Of a stretch of DNA of 64,000 bases, positions 48,573 to 57,677 are shown one piece after another. The notes beneath the pieces were generated by a model. That model did not search any database. It was not told where the DNA came from and was given only the letters and a program-made list of their open reading frames with translations. Positions within the stretch are counted from its first letter, which is position 1. The number at the start of each line of letters is the position of its first letter. The DNA comes from Allobosea psychrotolerans (lineage in GTDB: Bacteria > Pseudomonadota > Alphaproteobacteria > Rhizobiales > Beijerinckiaceae). Location of the stretch: NCBI RefSeq assembly GCF_002917105.1, contig NZ_PQFZ01000012.1, positions 62,001 through 126,000 of the forward strand. Direction: 5' to 3'. Both the position numbers and the translations under genes were made by a program.

Positions 48573-49487
48573 ATGAGCGACGAGATCGAATTCGACAGGA
48601 CGGCCACGACCGCGCCGGGCGAGATCGCGGAGCTCTCGCCACTGGTCCGGCGCGTCATCGCCGGCAATGGCGGGCCGATGACCTTCACCGGCACCTGCAC
48701 CTATATCGTCGGGCGCGGCCGGGTCGCGATCATCGATCCGGGGCCCGACGATCCCGCCCATGTCGCGCGGCTGCTCGCGGCGGTCGCCGGCGAGACCGTG
48801 ACCGACATCGTCGTCACCCACACCCATCGCGACCATTCTCCCGCCGTCCCCGCCGTCAAGGCCGCGACGGGTGCGCGCATTGTCGGCTGCGGCCCGCATC
48901 GCGCGGCGCGCGAATTGGCGCTGGGCGAGACGAACCCGCTCGATGCCGCGGCTGACCGCGCTTACGCGCCCGAGCTGCTGATGCGCGATGGCGACCATGT
49001 CTCCGGGCCGGGCTGGACGCTGACGGCGGTCGATACGCCCGGCCATACCGCCAACCATGTCGCCTTCACCCTTGCCGAGGAGGAGAGCCTGTTCTCGGGC
49101 GACCATGTCATGGCCTGGTCGACGAGCATCGTCGCCCCGCCCGACGGCTCGATGGCGGCCTATATGGCTTCGATCGAGAAACTACGCGGCATGGAGCACC
49201 GGCTCTACTGGCCCGGCCATGGCGGCCCTGTCATGGAGCCGCAACGCCTCCTGCGCGGCCTGGTGCAGCATCGCCGCCAGCGCGAGGCGGCGATCCTCAG
49301 CCGATTGAGCGTGGGCGACGAGCGCATCGCCGAGATGGTGCCGGCGATCTATCAGGGCCTCGCCCCGGCCTTGCACGGGGCGGCCGGCTTGTCGGTGCTG
49401 GCGCAGCTGGAGGATCTCGTCCTGCGCGGCACCGTCTCCTGCGACGACGCCCTGCCGCTGCTGACGAGCCGCTACCGGCGAATCTGA
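48573..49487 (+). CDS. Metallo-beta-lactamase-fold hydrolase
   Basis: This 304-residue protein has the MBL-fold zinc motif THTHRDHSP (HxHxDH), then TPGHTANHV and SGDHVMAW as later metal ligands. A helical C-terminal region, as in LACTB2-like proteins, follows from about residue 220. Substrates in this family range from thioesters to RNA, so no specific role is given. The ATG at 48573 is preceded by a weak GAGG. It faces the DUF1499 gene across a family A repeat. Confidence 0.85.
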   Translation: MSDEIEFDRTATTAPGEIAELSPLVRRVIAGNGGPMTFTGTCTYIVGRGRVAIIDPGPDDPAHVARLLAAVAGETVTDIVVTHTHRDHSPAVPAVKAATGARIVGCGPHRAARELALGETNPLDAAADRAYAPELLMRDGDHVSGPGWTLTAVDTPGHTANHVAFTLAEEESLFSGDHVMAWSTSIVAPPDGSMAAYMASIEKLRGMEHRLYWPGHGGPVMEPQRLLRGLVQHRRQREAAILSRLSVGDERIAEMVPAIYQGLAPALHGAAGLSVLAQLEDLVLRGTVSCDDALPLLTSRYRRI

Positions 49488-49498
49488 GTTCAGAGCCT

Positions 49499-49649
49499 GT
49501 TTGGAAACGCGCGAGCCCTCATTCTGAGGAGCCATTCCCGCGGGAATGGCGTCTCGAAGGGTGTTCCAGATGGTTCCGGAACCAGCTGGACATCCTTCGA
49601 GACGCAGCCTGAAGGCTGCTCCTCAGGATGAGGGCTGGAGGTTCCAAAG
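49499..49649. repeat. Dispersed palindromic repeat, family A, copy 3
   Basis: The core CCCTCATTCTGAGGAG to CTCCTCAGGATGAGGG (49516-49634) is enclosed by outer arms GTTTGGAA and GTTCCAAA. It fills most of the gap between the convergent MBL hydrolase and DUF1499 genes and could terminate both. Confidence 0.9.
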
Positions 49650-49654
49650 CGACT

Positions 49655-50431
49655 CTAGCGGGTCTCGACCAGCAGCTCGACCTCTTCGGCGAAGGCCGCG
49701 ATGCGCGCGGCATTGGCGCCGAGATCATGCGTGCCGAGGCGCGAGGCCGAGCGGATATCGATCCGGCTGCCATCGGCCCGGGGGCGCACCCGGATGCTGA
49801 TGTCGTCGGAGAAGCGCAGCAGGCGCGTGCGCGCCACCGCCTCGATGCGGCCGGCTCCGCTGCGCCCGCCCGGCCGCGCCGATTCGAGCACCTGCCAGCC
49901 ACGGTTGAGCGCCGCGCGCCGGGCGATGTCGAAAGCCATCTCCGCCGGCACCTCCAGGATGATCGGCAAGGTCTTGGGATAGGCCTGGCGCTGGGCCCGC
50001 CGCTGCTCGGGCGAAACATCGGGCGGCACCCGGCCCTTGCGCGCATCGAGCGCGACGCGCGAGCGGCTGAAGGCGGGCGGGTCGTCGATATCGGTCGAGA
50101 TGTCGTTCAGGGCCGGCAGCGTGACGAGCTCGAAGCCGACATAGCCCGCCGGCACGAGCAGCAGGAGGGCGAGGGCGAAAGCCTGCGCCGCCATGCCGAC
50201 GCCGCGATGGCCGGACTGCCAGATGCGGATGAAGGCCAGGACCGACAGGAGCAGCGCGAGCAGCACGAAGCCATAGGCGCCGGCAATCGGAGCGAGCCCC
50301 TGCAGGCTCGGCTCGCCCGCCCGGAACACCAGCACCGCCAGCAGCAGGACCGCGAGCGAGAACCAGGCCAGCCGCCGGCTCCACAGCGCGGCGCGCGAGA
50401 CAGGCTCCTCGAAGACGAGACGGCGATGCAT
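49655..50431 (-). CDS. DUF1499 family membrane protein
   Basis: This 258-residue protein has about three hydrophobic helices in the first 110 residues, then a DUF1499 domain. The domain begins at LNDISTDIDDPPAF and has the closing motif RIDIRSASRLGTHDLGANAARI. The family is widespread in alphaproteobacteria and its function is not known. Family A repeats lie on both sides. Confidence 0.88.
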   Translation of the reverse strand: MHRRLVFEEPVSRAALWSRRLAWFSLAVLLLAVLVFRAGEPSLQGLAPIAGAYGFVLLALLLSVLAFIRIWQSGHRGVGMAAQAFALALLLLVPAGYVGFELVTLPALNDISTDIDDPPAFSRSRVALDARKGRVPPDVSPEQRRAQRQAYPKTLPIILEVPAEMAFDIARRAALNRGWQVLESARPGGRSGAGRIEAVARTRLLRFSDDISIRVRPRADGSRIDIRSASRLGTHDLGANAARIAAFAEEVELLVETR

Positions 50432-50502
50432 CGCCTTTAGGTGACGCTACGGCGGCCGGAAGGCAAGGCCGGCGATGATTCTCCGTCCGCCGGCTAGAGT
50501 CC

Positions 50503-50655
50503 GTTTGGCACCTCCGCGAGCCCTCATCCTGAGGAGCCATTCCTCTGGGAATGGCGTCTCGAAGGATGCTCCAGGAGGCTCCCGTGCAAGCTGGAGCATC
50601 CTTCGAGACGCAGCCTGAAGGCTGCTCCTCAGGATGAGGGCTGGAGGTTCCAAAC
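50503..50655. repeat. Dispersed palindromic repeat, family A, copy 4
   Basis: The core runs from CCCTCATCCTGAGGAG (50521) to its reverse complement ending at 50640, with outer arms GTTTGG and GGTTCCAAAC. It lies between the thiolase and DUF1499 genes, both on the minus strand. It is most similar to copy 3, including the CCATTCC and GGAATGG inner arms. Confidence 0.9.
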
Positions 50656-50659
50656 GTGA

Positions 50660-51832
<1,173 letters not shown>

Positions 51833-51911
51833 CGGACCCTCCTGGGGTGAATATGTAGGGCTCATTCTTGGAAAAACGCCGCCCGCTGGCGGCGACGCTA
51901 ACGAGTTCGAC

Positions 51912-51924
51912 TTTGTCCGACAAA
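51912..51924. promoter_or_regulatory. GntR operator candidate, site 1
   Basis: TTTGTC-C-GACAAA is a perfect 13-bp dyad. Its twin lies 56 bases away at 51967. Both are in the divergent region between the thiolase gene and the gntR gene. FCD-type GntR proteins often bind dyads of this length. Confidence 0.65.
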
Positions 51925-51966
51925 CTCAAATCTTGGCAGGCTCGTCAGGGAATTTCCGCACATTGA

Positions 51967-51981
51967 CTTTGTCGGACAAAG
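51967..51981. promoter_or_regulatory. GntR operator candidate, site 2
   Basis: CTTTGTC-G-GACAAAG is a perfect 15-bp dyad that overlaps a TTGACT -35-like box (51963-51968). It lies 39 bases before the gntR start. Binding here should block transcription of gntR. Confidence 0.65.
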
Positions 51982-52020
51982 GGACAAGCGTCGCTCGGTA
52001 ATGCTCGGCAAGGAATGAAG

Positions 52021-52791
52021 ATGGTCGCCGCCCTCGAACGCTTCGACAAGATTGAGGTGGCGTCCGCCTATCAGCTGGTCGCCGATGCGATCGAGCGCGA
52101 GATCATGTCGGGCCGCATGCGTCCGGGCGACAGCGTTGGGACGGAGGCCGCGCTTTGCGCCCAGTTCGGCGTCAACCGCTCGACGGTGCGCGAGGCGATC
52201 CGCGTGCTGGAGCAAAGCGGGCTGGTGCGGCGCGGCGCGGACCGGCGGCTTTATGCCAGCCTGCCGCGCTATAGCGGCCTGTCCTCCCGTATCAGCCGGG
52301 CGCTGATCCTGCACGAGGTCACTTTCCGCGAGCTCTGGGCCACGGCGCGCGTGCTCGAGATCGCGGCCGCCGAGCAGGCGGCCGAGAATGCCGATGCCGC
52401 AATCATCGCATTGCTGGAAGCCAATCAGGCGCAGGCGGAAGCGGCGCAGGACGATCCTGCCCGCCTCTCCCATCTCGACACCGAATTCCACCAATTGCTG
52501 GCGAAGGCGACGCGCAATCGCGTGCTCGAACTGGCGCGCGAACCGGCCGGGCTTTTGTTCTTCCCGACGACGGAGCTGATCGTCCGGCGGGTTCCCGAAG
52601 GCGCGGGGCGGCTCGTCGCGGCGCATCGTCATCTGATCGATGCGCTCAAGGCCGGCGATGCCGCGCAGGCGGCGCTCTGGATGAGCCGGCATATCGCCGA
52701 TTGGCGCAAGGGCTTCGAGCGCGCCGGGCGCGATCTCGATGAGCCGGTCGAGCGGGTCTATGCGCGGAGCGTCCTGCGACCGCCTTACTGA
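52021..52791 (+). CDS. GntR-family transcriptional regulator, FadR/FCD type
   Basis: This 256-residue regulator has a winged helix at about residues 12-80 (YQLVADAIEREIMSGRMRPG and VNRSTVREAIRVLEQSGLV) and an FCD domain after that. I chose ATG 52021 because AGGA lies six bases before it; the ATG at 52015 overlaps that site. It is divergent from the thiolase gene and precedes the Liv importer operon. It probably represses both and responds to an imported acid or its CoA ester. Confidence 0.9.
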   Translation: MVAALERFDKIEVASAYQLVADAIEREIMSGRMRPGDSVGTEAALCAQFGVNRSTVREAIRVLEQSGLVRRGADRRLYASLPRYSGLSSRISRALILHEVTFRELWATARVLEIAAAEQAAENADAAIIALLEANQAQAEAAQDDPARLSHLDTEFHQLLAKATRNRVLELAREPAGLLFFPTTELIVRRVPEGAGRLVAAHRHLIDALKAGDAAQAALWMSRHIADWRKGFERAGRDLDEPVERVYARSVLRPPY

Positions 52792-52848
52792 AATGAACTC
52801 ACCCGAAGATGCCCAAGGCACGCGGGTTCGATGGGGAGGAGAACGAGG

Positions 52849-52887
52849 ATGAGGACCGGGTCGGCCGGCCGCAGGTTGCGGCGATGA
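52849..52887 (+). other. Possible 12-residue leader peptide before livG
   Basis: A short frame, MRTGSAGRRLRR, starts after a very strong GGAGGAG and ends with a TGA that overlaps the livG ATG (ATGA). livG itself has only a weak ribosome binding site. Translation of the leader could deliver ribosomes to livG. It may also be a chance frame. Confidence 0.35.
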
Positions 52888-53708
52888 CCAGCACTGGCGA
52901 TGCGGCGCTGTCGGTCAGCGGCCTGACGCTGAATTTCGGCGGGCTCAGGGCTCTGTCCGATGTCGGCTTCGATGTGGCCGAGGGCTCGATCACGGCGATC
53001 ATCGGGCCCAATGGCGCCGGCAAGACCTCGCTGTTCAACTGCATCTCGGGCTTCTACCGGCCCCAGGCCGGCGCGATCCGCTTCGAGGGGCGCGATATCT
53101 CCCGCCTGCATCCGCCGGAGCGCGCCCGGCTCGGGCTTGCCCGCACCTTCCAGAACATCGCGCTGTTTCGCGGCATGACCGTGCTCGACAACATCAAGCT
53201 CGGCCGCCACGTCCATATGCGCACCAATCTGCTCGACGGCCTCATCTATTGGGGCCGCGCCCAGCGCGAGGAGATCGAGGTCCGCGCCGAGATCGAGGAG
53301 CGGGTGATCGATTTCCTCGAGATCAACCACATCCGCAACCATCCGGTCGCCTCGCTCGCCTACGGCCTGCGCAAGCGTGTCGAACTGGCGCGCGCACTCG
53401 CCATGCGCCCGAAGATCCTGATGCTGGACGAGCCCGTCGCGGGGATGAACCGCGAGGAGACCGAGGACATGGCCCGCTTCATCCTCGACGTGAAGGAGGA
53501 ATGGGGCGTGACGATCCTGATGGTCGAGCACGATATGGGCCTCGTCATGGACATTTCGGACCATGTCGTCGTGCTGAATTTCGGGCAGGTGATCGCGCGC
53601 GGCGCGCCTGCCGAGGTCACCGCCGATGAGCAGGTCATCCGCGCCTATCTCGGCGCCGGCGACATCGGCCAGCTCAAGGCGCGCATCGCCGGGACGGAGG
53701 CGGCGTGA
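52884..53708 (+). CDS. livG: Branched-chain amino-acid-type ABC transporter ATP-binding protein
   Basis: This 274-residue ATPase has Walker A GPNGAGKTS, Walker B ILMLDEPVAGMNREE and switch LMVEHDMGLV, the LivG pattern. The signature loop reads SLAYGLRKRVELARAL, where LivG proteins carry a relaxed form of LSGG. ATG 52884 gives the usual family length; a start at 52809 would add 25 acidic residues. It opens the livGHMKF cluster. The transported compound may be an aromatic or aliphatic acid, since an acyl-CoA synthetase follows. Confidence 0.9.
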   Translation: MTSTGDAALSVSGLTLNFGGLRALSDVGFDVAEGSITAIIGPNGAGKTSLFNCISGFYRPQAGAIRFEGRDISRLHPPERARLGLARTFQNIALFRGMTVLDNIKLGRHVHMRTNLLDGLIYWGRAQREEIEVRAEIEERVIDFLEINHIRNHPVASLAYGLRKRVELARALAMRPKILMLDEPVAGMNREETEDMARFILDVKEEWGVTILMVEHDMGLVMDISDHVVVLNFGQVIARGAPAEVTADEQVIRAYLGAGDIGQLKARIAGTEAA

Positions 53709-54592
53709 TGGAGTTCGACTGGCTCTTCTTCTGCGAGGTGACGTTGGCGGGGCTCGGCTCCGGCGCCTTGCTGGCGCTGACCGCGCTCGCCTTCGTGCTG
53801 ATCTACAAGGCGACCAAGGTGGTGAACCTCGCCATCGGCGAGATGCTGATGGTCGGCGCCTATCTGTTCTTCTCCTTCGCCGCCGGCTTCGGCCTGCCGG
53901 TCTGGCTCGCCATCCCGCTGGCGCTGATCGGCGGCGGCCTGCTCGGGGCCATCGTCGAGCGCACGATCATCCGGCCGATGCTGGGCGAGAGCGCGATCTC
54001 GGTCTTCATGGTCACGATCGGTCTGGGCTCGGTGCTCGTCGGCCTCGTCGAGATCATCTGGGGGGCGGCTCCGACACAATTGCCGGATTTCATGGGCACC
54101 ACGCCGCTCTTCATCGGCGACGCCTATGTCTCGCGCAAGATCGCGATCGGCTTCGCGGTCGCCAGCATCGTCATCGCCGCCTTCGTGCTGGCTTTCCGCT
54201 TCTGGCGCGGCGGCGTCGCCCTGCGCGCCACCGCGACCGACCAGGGCGCGGCCTATTCCTGCGGCATCGACGTGCCGAAAGTGTTCTCCGCCGCCTGGAT
54301 CGTTGCCGGCGTGGCCGCCGCGGGCGCAGGGATCCTCGTCGGCGCGGTCGGCGGCATCTCGCCGACCATGGGCGTCTTCGGCCTGTCGGCCTTGGTCGTG
54401 GTCATCGTCGGCGGGCTCGATTCGATCGCCGGCGCGCTGGTCGGCGGCCTTATTGTCGGCCTCGTCGAAGCCTGGTCGGGCACCTTCATCGGCGGCGAAT
54501 ACAAGTTGCTGGCAACCTTCGGCCTCCTGATCCTCATTCTGATGGTGCGGCCCTACGGGCTGTTCGGCACCGTCGAGATCGAGCGACTCTGA
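53708..54592 (+). CDS. livH: Branched-chain amino-acid-type ABC transporter permease
   Basis: This 294-residue inner-membrane permease is of the LivH type. It has ALTALAFVLIYKATKVVNLAIGE-like opening helices, GVALRATATDQGAA before the central loop, and GGLDSIAGALVGGLIVGLVE, the last being the most conserved region. Its ATG overlaps the livG stop (TGATG). Confidence 0.92.
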   Translation: MEFDWLFFCEVTLAGLGSGALLALTALAFVLIYKATKVVNLAIGEMLMVGAYLFFSFAAGFGLPVWLAIPLALIGGGLLGAIVERTIIRPMLGESAISVFMVTIGLGSVLVGLVEIIWGAAPTQLPDFMGTTPLFIGDAYVSRKIAIGFAVASIVIAAFVLAFRFWRGGVALRATATDQGAAYSCGIDVPKVFSAAWIVAGVAAAGAGILVGAVGGISPTMGVFGLSALVVVIVGGLDSIAGALVGGLIVGLVEAWSGTFIGGEYKLLATFGLLILILMVRPYGLFGTVEIERL

Positions 54593-55635
54593 TGCGGATC
54601 GGTGCGCTCAAGGACAGCTATGGCGCCGATCAGGCGCTGTTCGACACGGCCGTGCAGCGCCTGTGGCTGGCACTCGGAGCGGTCGCATTGCTGGCCTTCC
54701 CCTTCGCCGCCAATGATTACTGGCTCTATCTCGCCTGCCTCGTCGGCATCCATATCGTCTCGACGACGGGGCTCAATATCCTCACCGGCTATACCGGGCT
54801 GGTCAGCCTCGGCCAGGCCGCCTTCATGGGCGTCGGCGCTTATGTCGTGGCGCTGGCCGAGACCAAACTGGGGACGCCCTTCCTGCTCAACCTGCTGGCG
54901 GCCGGCCTCGTCACCGCGATGGTCGGCATGGTGGTCGGCGTGCCCAGCCTGCGGGTCAAGGGGCTCTACCTCGCCATCGCGACGATCGCGGCCTCCTTCA
55001 TCCTGCATTTCGTCTTCCAGAACTGGACTACGGTCACCGGCGGCACACGCGGCCTGAGCATCCCGCCGGCGCAGCTCTTCGGCCTCGAACTGGCCAGGCC
55101 CTTCGCGCTCTATTGGGTCATCACGCCGCTCACCTGCATCATGGTGCTCGCCGCCGCCAATCTCTTCCGCACCCGCATCGGGCGCGCCTTCATCGCCATC
55201 CGCGACCGCGACATCTCGGCCGAGGTGCTGGGCATTCCGCTGCTGCGCTACAAGCTGATGAGCTTCGGCCTCTCCTCCTTCTACGCCGGTGTCGCGGGCG
55301 GCCTGTGGGCCTATTTCTTCCGCGTGGTGACGCCCGAGAGCTTCCCCTTCGTCTATTCGATCTTCTTCCTCGCTGCCGTCATCGTCGGCGGCATGGGCAC
55401 GATCCTCGGCGGCATCCTGGGCGCAGTCTTCATGACGCTGGTGCCCGAGGCGTTGAAGCTCGTCGTCGGCCTGCTCTCGCCCTGGATGCCCAATGCGGTC
55501 GCGCTGCTCTCGCCGGTGCGCACCATCGTCTTCGGGGCGCTGATCATCGGTTTCCTGATCCTGGAGCCGCATGGTCTCGCCGAGATCTGGCGGCGCATCC
55601 GCCGCTTCTTCCACCTCTGGCCGTTCAAGACCTGA
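54592..55635 (+). CDS. livM: Branched-chain amino-acid-type ABC transporter permease
   Basis: This 347-residue inner-membrane permease is of the LivM type, with GLNILTGYTGLVSLGQAAFM, IGRAFIAIRDRDISAEVLG and GGMGTILGGILGAVFM. It partners with LivH. Its start overlaps the livH stop by one base. Confidence 0.92.
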   Translation: MRIGALKDSYGADQALFDTAVQRLWLALGAVALLAFPFAANDYWLYLACLVGIHIVSTTGLNILTGYTGLVSLGQAAFMGVGAYVVALAETKLGTPFLLNLLAAGLVTAMVGMVVGVPSLRVKGLYLAIATIAASFILHFVFQNWTTVTGGTRGLSIPPAQLFGLELARPFALYWVITPLTCIMVLAAANLFRTRIGRAFIAIRDRDISAEVLGIPLLRYKLMSFGLSSFYAGVAGGLWAYFFRVVTPESFPFVYSIFFLAAVIVGGMGTILGGILGAVFMTLVPEALKLVVGLLSPWMPNAVALLSPVRTIVFGALIIGFLILEPHGLAEIWRRIRRFFHLWPFKT

Positions 55636-55664
55636 CAACGAAAAACCAAGAGAGGACTGCAACC

Positions 55665-56846
55665 ATGACCATCACCAGACGACAGGCTCTCGCCGCCGGC
55701 ATCGCAGCGGGCGGGCTCGCCGCCGGCATCCGGCCCGGGCTCGCCCAGGCCAATGAGATCGTCATCGCGGGGTCGATCCCGCTTACCGGCGTCTTCGCCT
55801 TCGCCGGCATCGGCATCAATGACGGCATCGCCGACTATGTGAAGCTCATCAACGAGGCCGGTGGCGTCAGTGGCCGCAAGGTCCGCTATGTCTATGAGGA
55901 CACCGCCTACAAGGTCGACCAGTCGGTCGCCGTGTTCAACAAGCTCACCGGCTCGAACGCGGCGAATTTCTATTACAGCGACTCCACCGGCTTCGCGAAG
56001 ACGATCAACCCCGAGCTCAACCGCAAGGGTTCGATGATCATGGCCGGCGCCTCCTTCGCGACCGAGCTCAACGACGCCAAGGCCTATCCGAACCAGTTCA
56101 TCGCCGGTCCCGATTATTCCGACATGATCAGCGTGTTGCTGACCTATATCGCCAAGACGCAACCCGGCGCGAAGATCGCGCTGGTGAACTCCGACACCGA
56201 GTTCGGCCGCGACCCGATCGCGACCACCGAGGCGATGGCCAAGAAGCTCGGTCTCAGCATCGCCGAGAAGATCGTCACCCCGCCGACCTCGGTCGACGTC
56301 TCGACCGAGGTTTTGAAACTGCGCCGCGCCAACCCCGACTACACCATCTTCCACGGCTATGTGCTGGCGCCCCTGCCCGAGTTCATGACGCAGGCCAAGC
56401 AGCTCGGCCTCAAGACCAAGTTCATGGGCACCTTCTGGTCGATGGACAATTCGCTCTGGGCCAAGGTCGGCGAGGCGGCCAACGGCTTCATGGGCGTGAT
56501 GCCCTATCGCTACTATTTCGACGAGGATGCCAAGGCGCCGATGCTGGCCAAGATCCGGCAGATGCGGCCCGAATATGTCTCGACCGCCTATATGCAGGGC
56601 TTCCTGACCGCCATGCTGTTCTGCGAAGCGGGCAAGCGTTGTCTCGACGCCAAGCAGGAGATGACCGCGACCAACCTCAAGGCCGCGCTCAACTCGATCA
56701 AGGACTTCGATACCGGCGGCCTGATCGGCGCACCGATCACGATCACCGGCAATTCGATCCCGGTCGGCCGCGTCTACCAGTACGACGCTGCCAGGAAGGT
56801 CATGGTCGGGCAGGGCGACTGGATCAACGTCTCGAAGCCGAGCTGA
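55665..56846 (+). CDS. livK: Branched-chain amino-acid-type ABC transporter substrate-binding protein
   Basis: This 393-residue periplasmic binding protein of family 6 has a twin-arginine-like signal, MTITRRQALAAGIAAGGLAA, followed by ANEIVIAGSIPLTGVFAFAG. Internal segments such as GASFATELND and MGTFWSMDNSLWAKVG fit the family. It is placed between the permeases and the second ATPase. The ligand is unknown; carboxylic or aromatic acids are as likely as amino acids, given the CoA genes around it. Confidence 0.9.
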   Translation: MTITRRQALAAGIAAGGLAAGIRPGLAQANEIVIAGSIPLTGVFAFAGIGINDGIADYVKLINEAGGVSGRKVRYVYEDTAYKVDQSVAVFNKLTGSNAANFYYSDSTGFAKTINPELNRKGSMIMAGASFATELNDAKAYPNQFIAGPDYSDMISVLLTYIAKTQPGAKIALVNSDTEFGRDPIATTEAMAKKLGLSIAEKIVTPPTSVDVSTEVLKLRRANPDYTIFHGYVLAPLPEFMTQAKQLGLKTKFMGTFWSMDNSLWAKVGEAANGFMGVMPYRYYFDEDAKAPMLAKIRQMRPEYVSTAYMQGFLTAMLFCEAGKRCLDAKQEMTATNLKAALNSIKDFDTGGLIGAPITITGNSIPVGRVYQYDAARKVMVGQGDWINVSKPS

Positions 56847-56848
56847 CG

Positions 56849-57667
56849 ATGACGAGCGCTGCGCCGCCGATCCTCGATGTGTCAAACATCGAGGTCATCT
56901 ACAACAAGACCGTGCAGGTCCTGCGCGGCCTGTCGCTCTGTGTGCCGCGTGGCCGGATCGTCGCGCTGCTCGGCTCCAACGGCGCCGGCAAGTCGACGAC
57001 GCTGAAGGCGATCTCGCGCCTGCTCGAACTGGAGGATGGCGCCGTCACCGGCGGCGCCATCCGTTTCGACGGCGCTGACATCGCCCCGCTCGCCCCGCAT
57101 GCGCTGGTCCGCAAGGGCTTATTCCACGTCATGGAGGGGCGGCGCATCTTCGATGATCTGACCGTCGAGGAAAACCTGACGGCTGCGACCTTCGCGCTGA
57201 CGGGACGCCGGGCCCCGCCAAAAAGCTTCGACATCGTCTATGATTATTTCCCGCGCCTGCACGAGCGTCGCTCGGGGCTCGCCGGCTATCTCTCCGGCGG
57301 CGAGCAGCAGATGCTGGCGATCGGCCGCGCGCTGATCGCCGACCCGCAGCTCATCCTGCTCGACGAGCCTTCGCTGGGCCTCTCGCCGATGCTGGTCGAG
57401 GAGATCTTCACCATCATCGCCCGCATCAACCGCGAACAGGGCGCCTCCATGCTGCTGGTCGAGCAGAACGCGGCCGTCGCTTTCGCCGTCTCGCACTACG
57501 CCTACATCATGGAAACCGGGAAGATCGTCATCGACGGCCCGGTCGAGACGCTGATGCGAGACCAGGATGTGCGTGAGTTCTATCTCGGCATGGGGGTGGG
57601 CGCGGCCGGCCATAAGAGCTTCCGCGACATCAAGCACTACAAGCGCCGCAAGCGCTGGCTCTCCTGA
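56849..57667 (+). CDS. livF: Branched-chain amino-acid-type ABC transporter ATP-binding protein
   Basis: This 272-residue ATPase is of the LivF type. It has Walker A GSNGAGKST, signature LSGGEQQMLAIGRAL, Walker B LILLDEPSLGLSP and MLLVEQNAAVAF. The C-terminal tail, HYKRRKRW, is basic and a little longer than usual. It follows livK by two bases. Confidence 0.92.
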   Translation: MTSAAPPILDVSNIEVIYNKTVQVLRGLSLCVPRGRIVALLGSNGAGKSTTLKAISRLLELEDGAVTGGAIRFDGADIAPLAPHALVRKGLFHVMEGRRIFDDLTVEENLTAATFALTGRRAPPKSFDIVYDYFPRLHERRSGLAGYLSGGEQQMLAIGRALIADPQLILLDEPSLGLSPMLVEEIFTIIARINREQGASMLLVEQNAAVAFAVSHYAYIMETGKIVIDGPVETLMRDQDVREFYLGMGVGAAGHKSFRDIKHYKRRKRWLS

Positions 57668-57677
57668 GGACGCGCCC

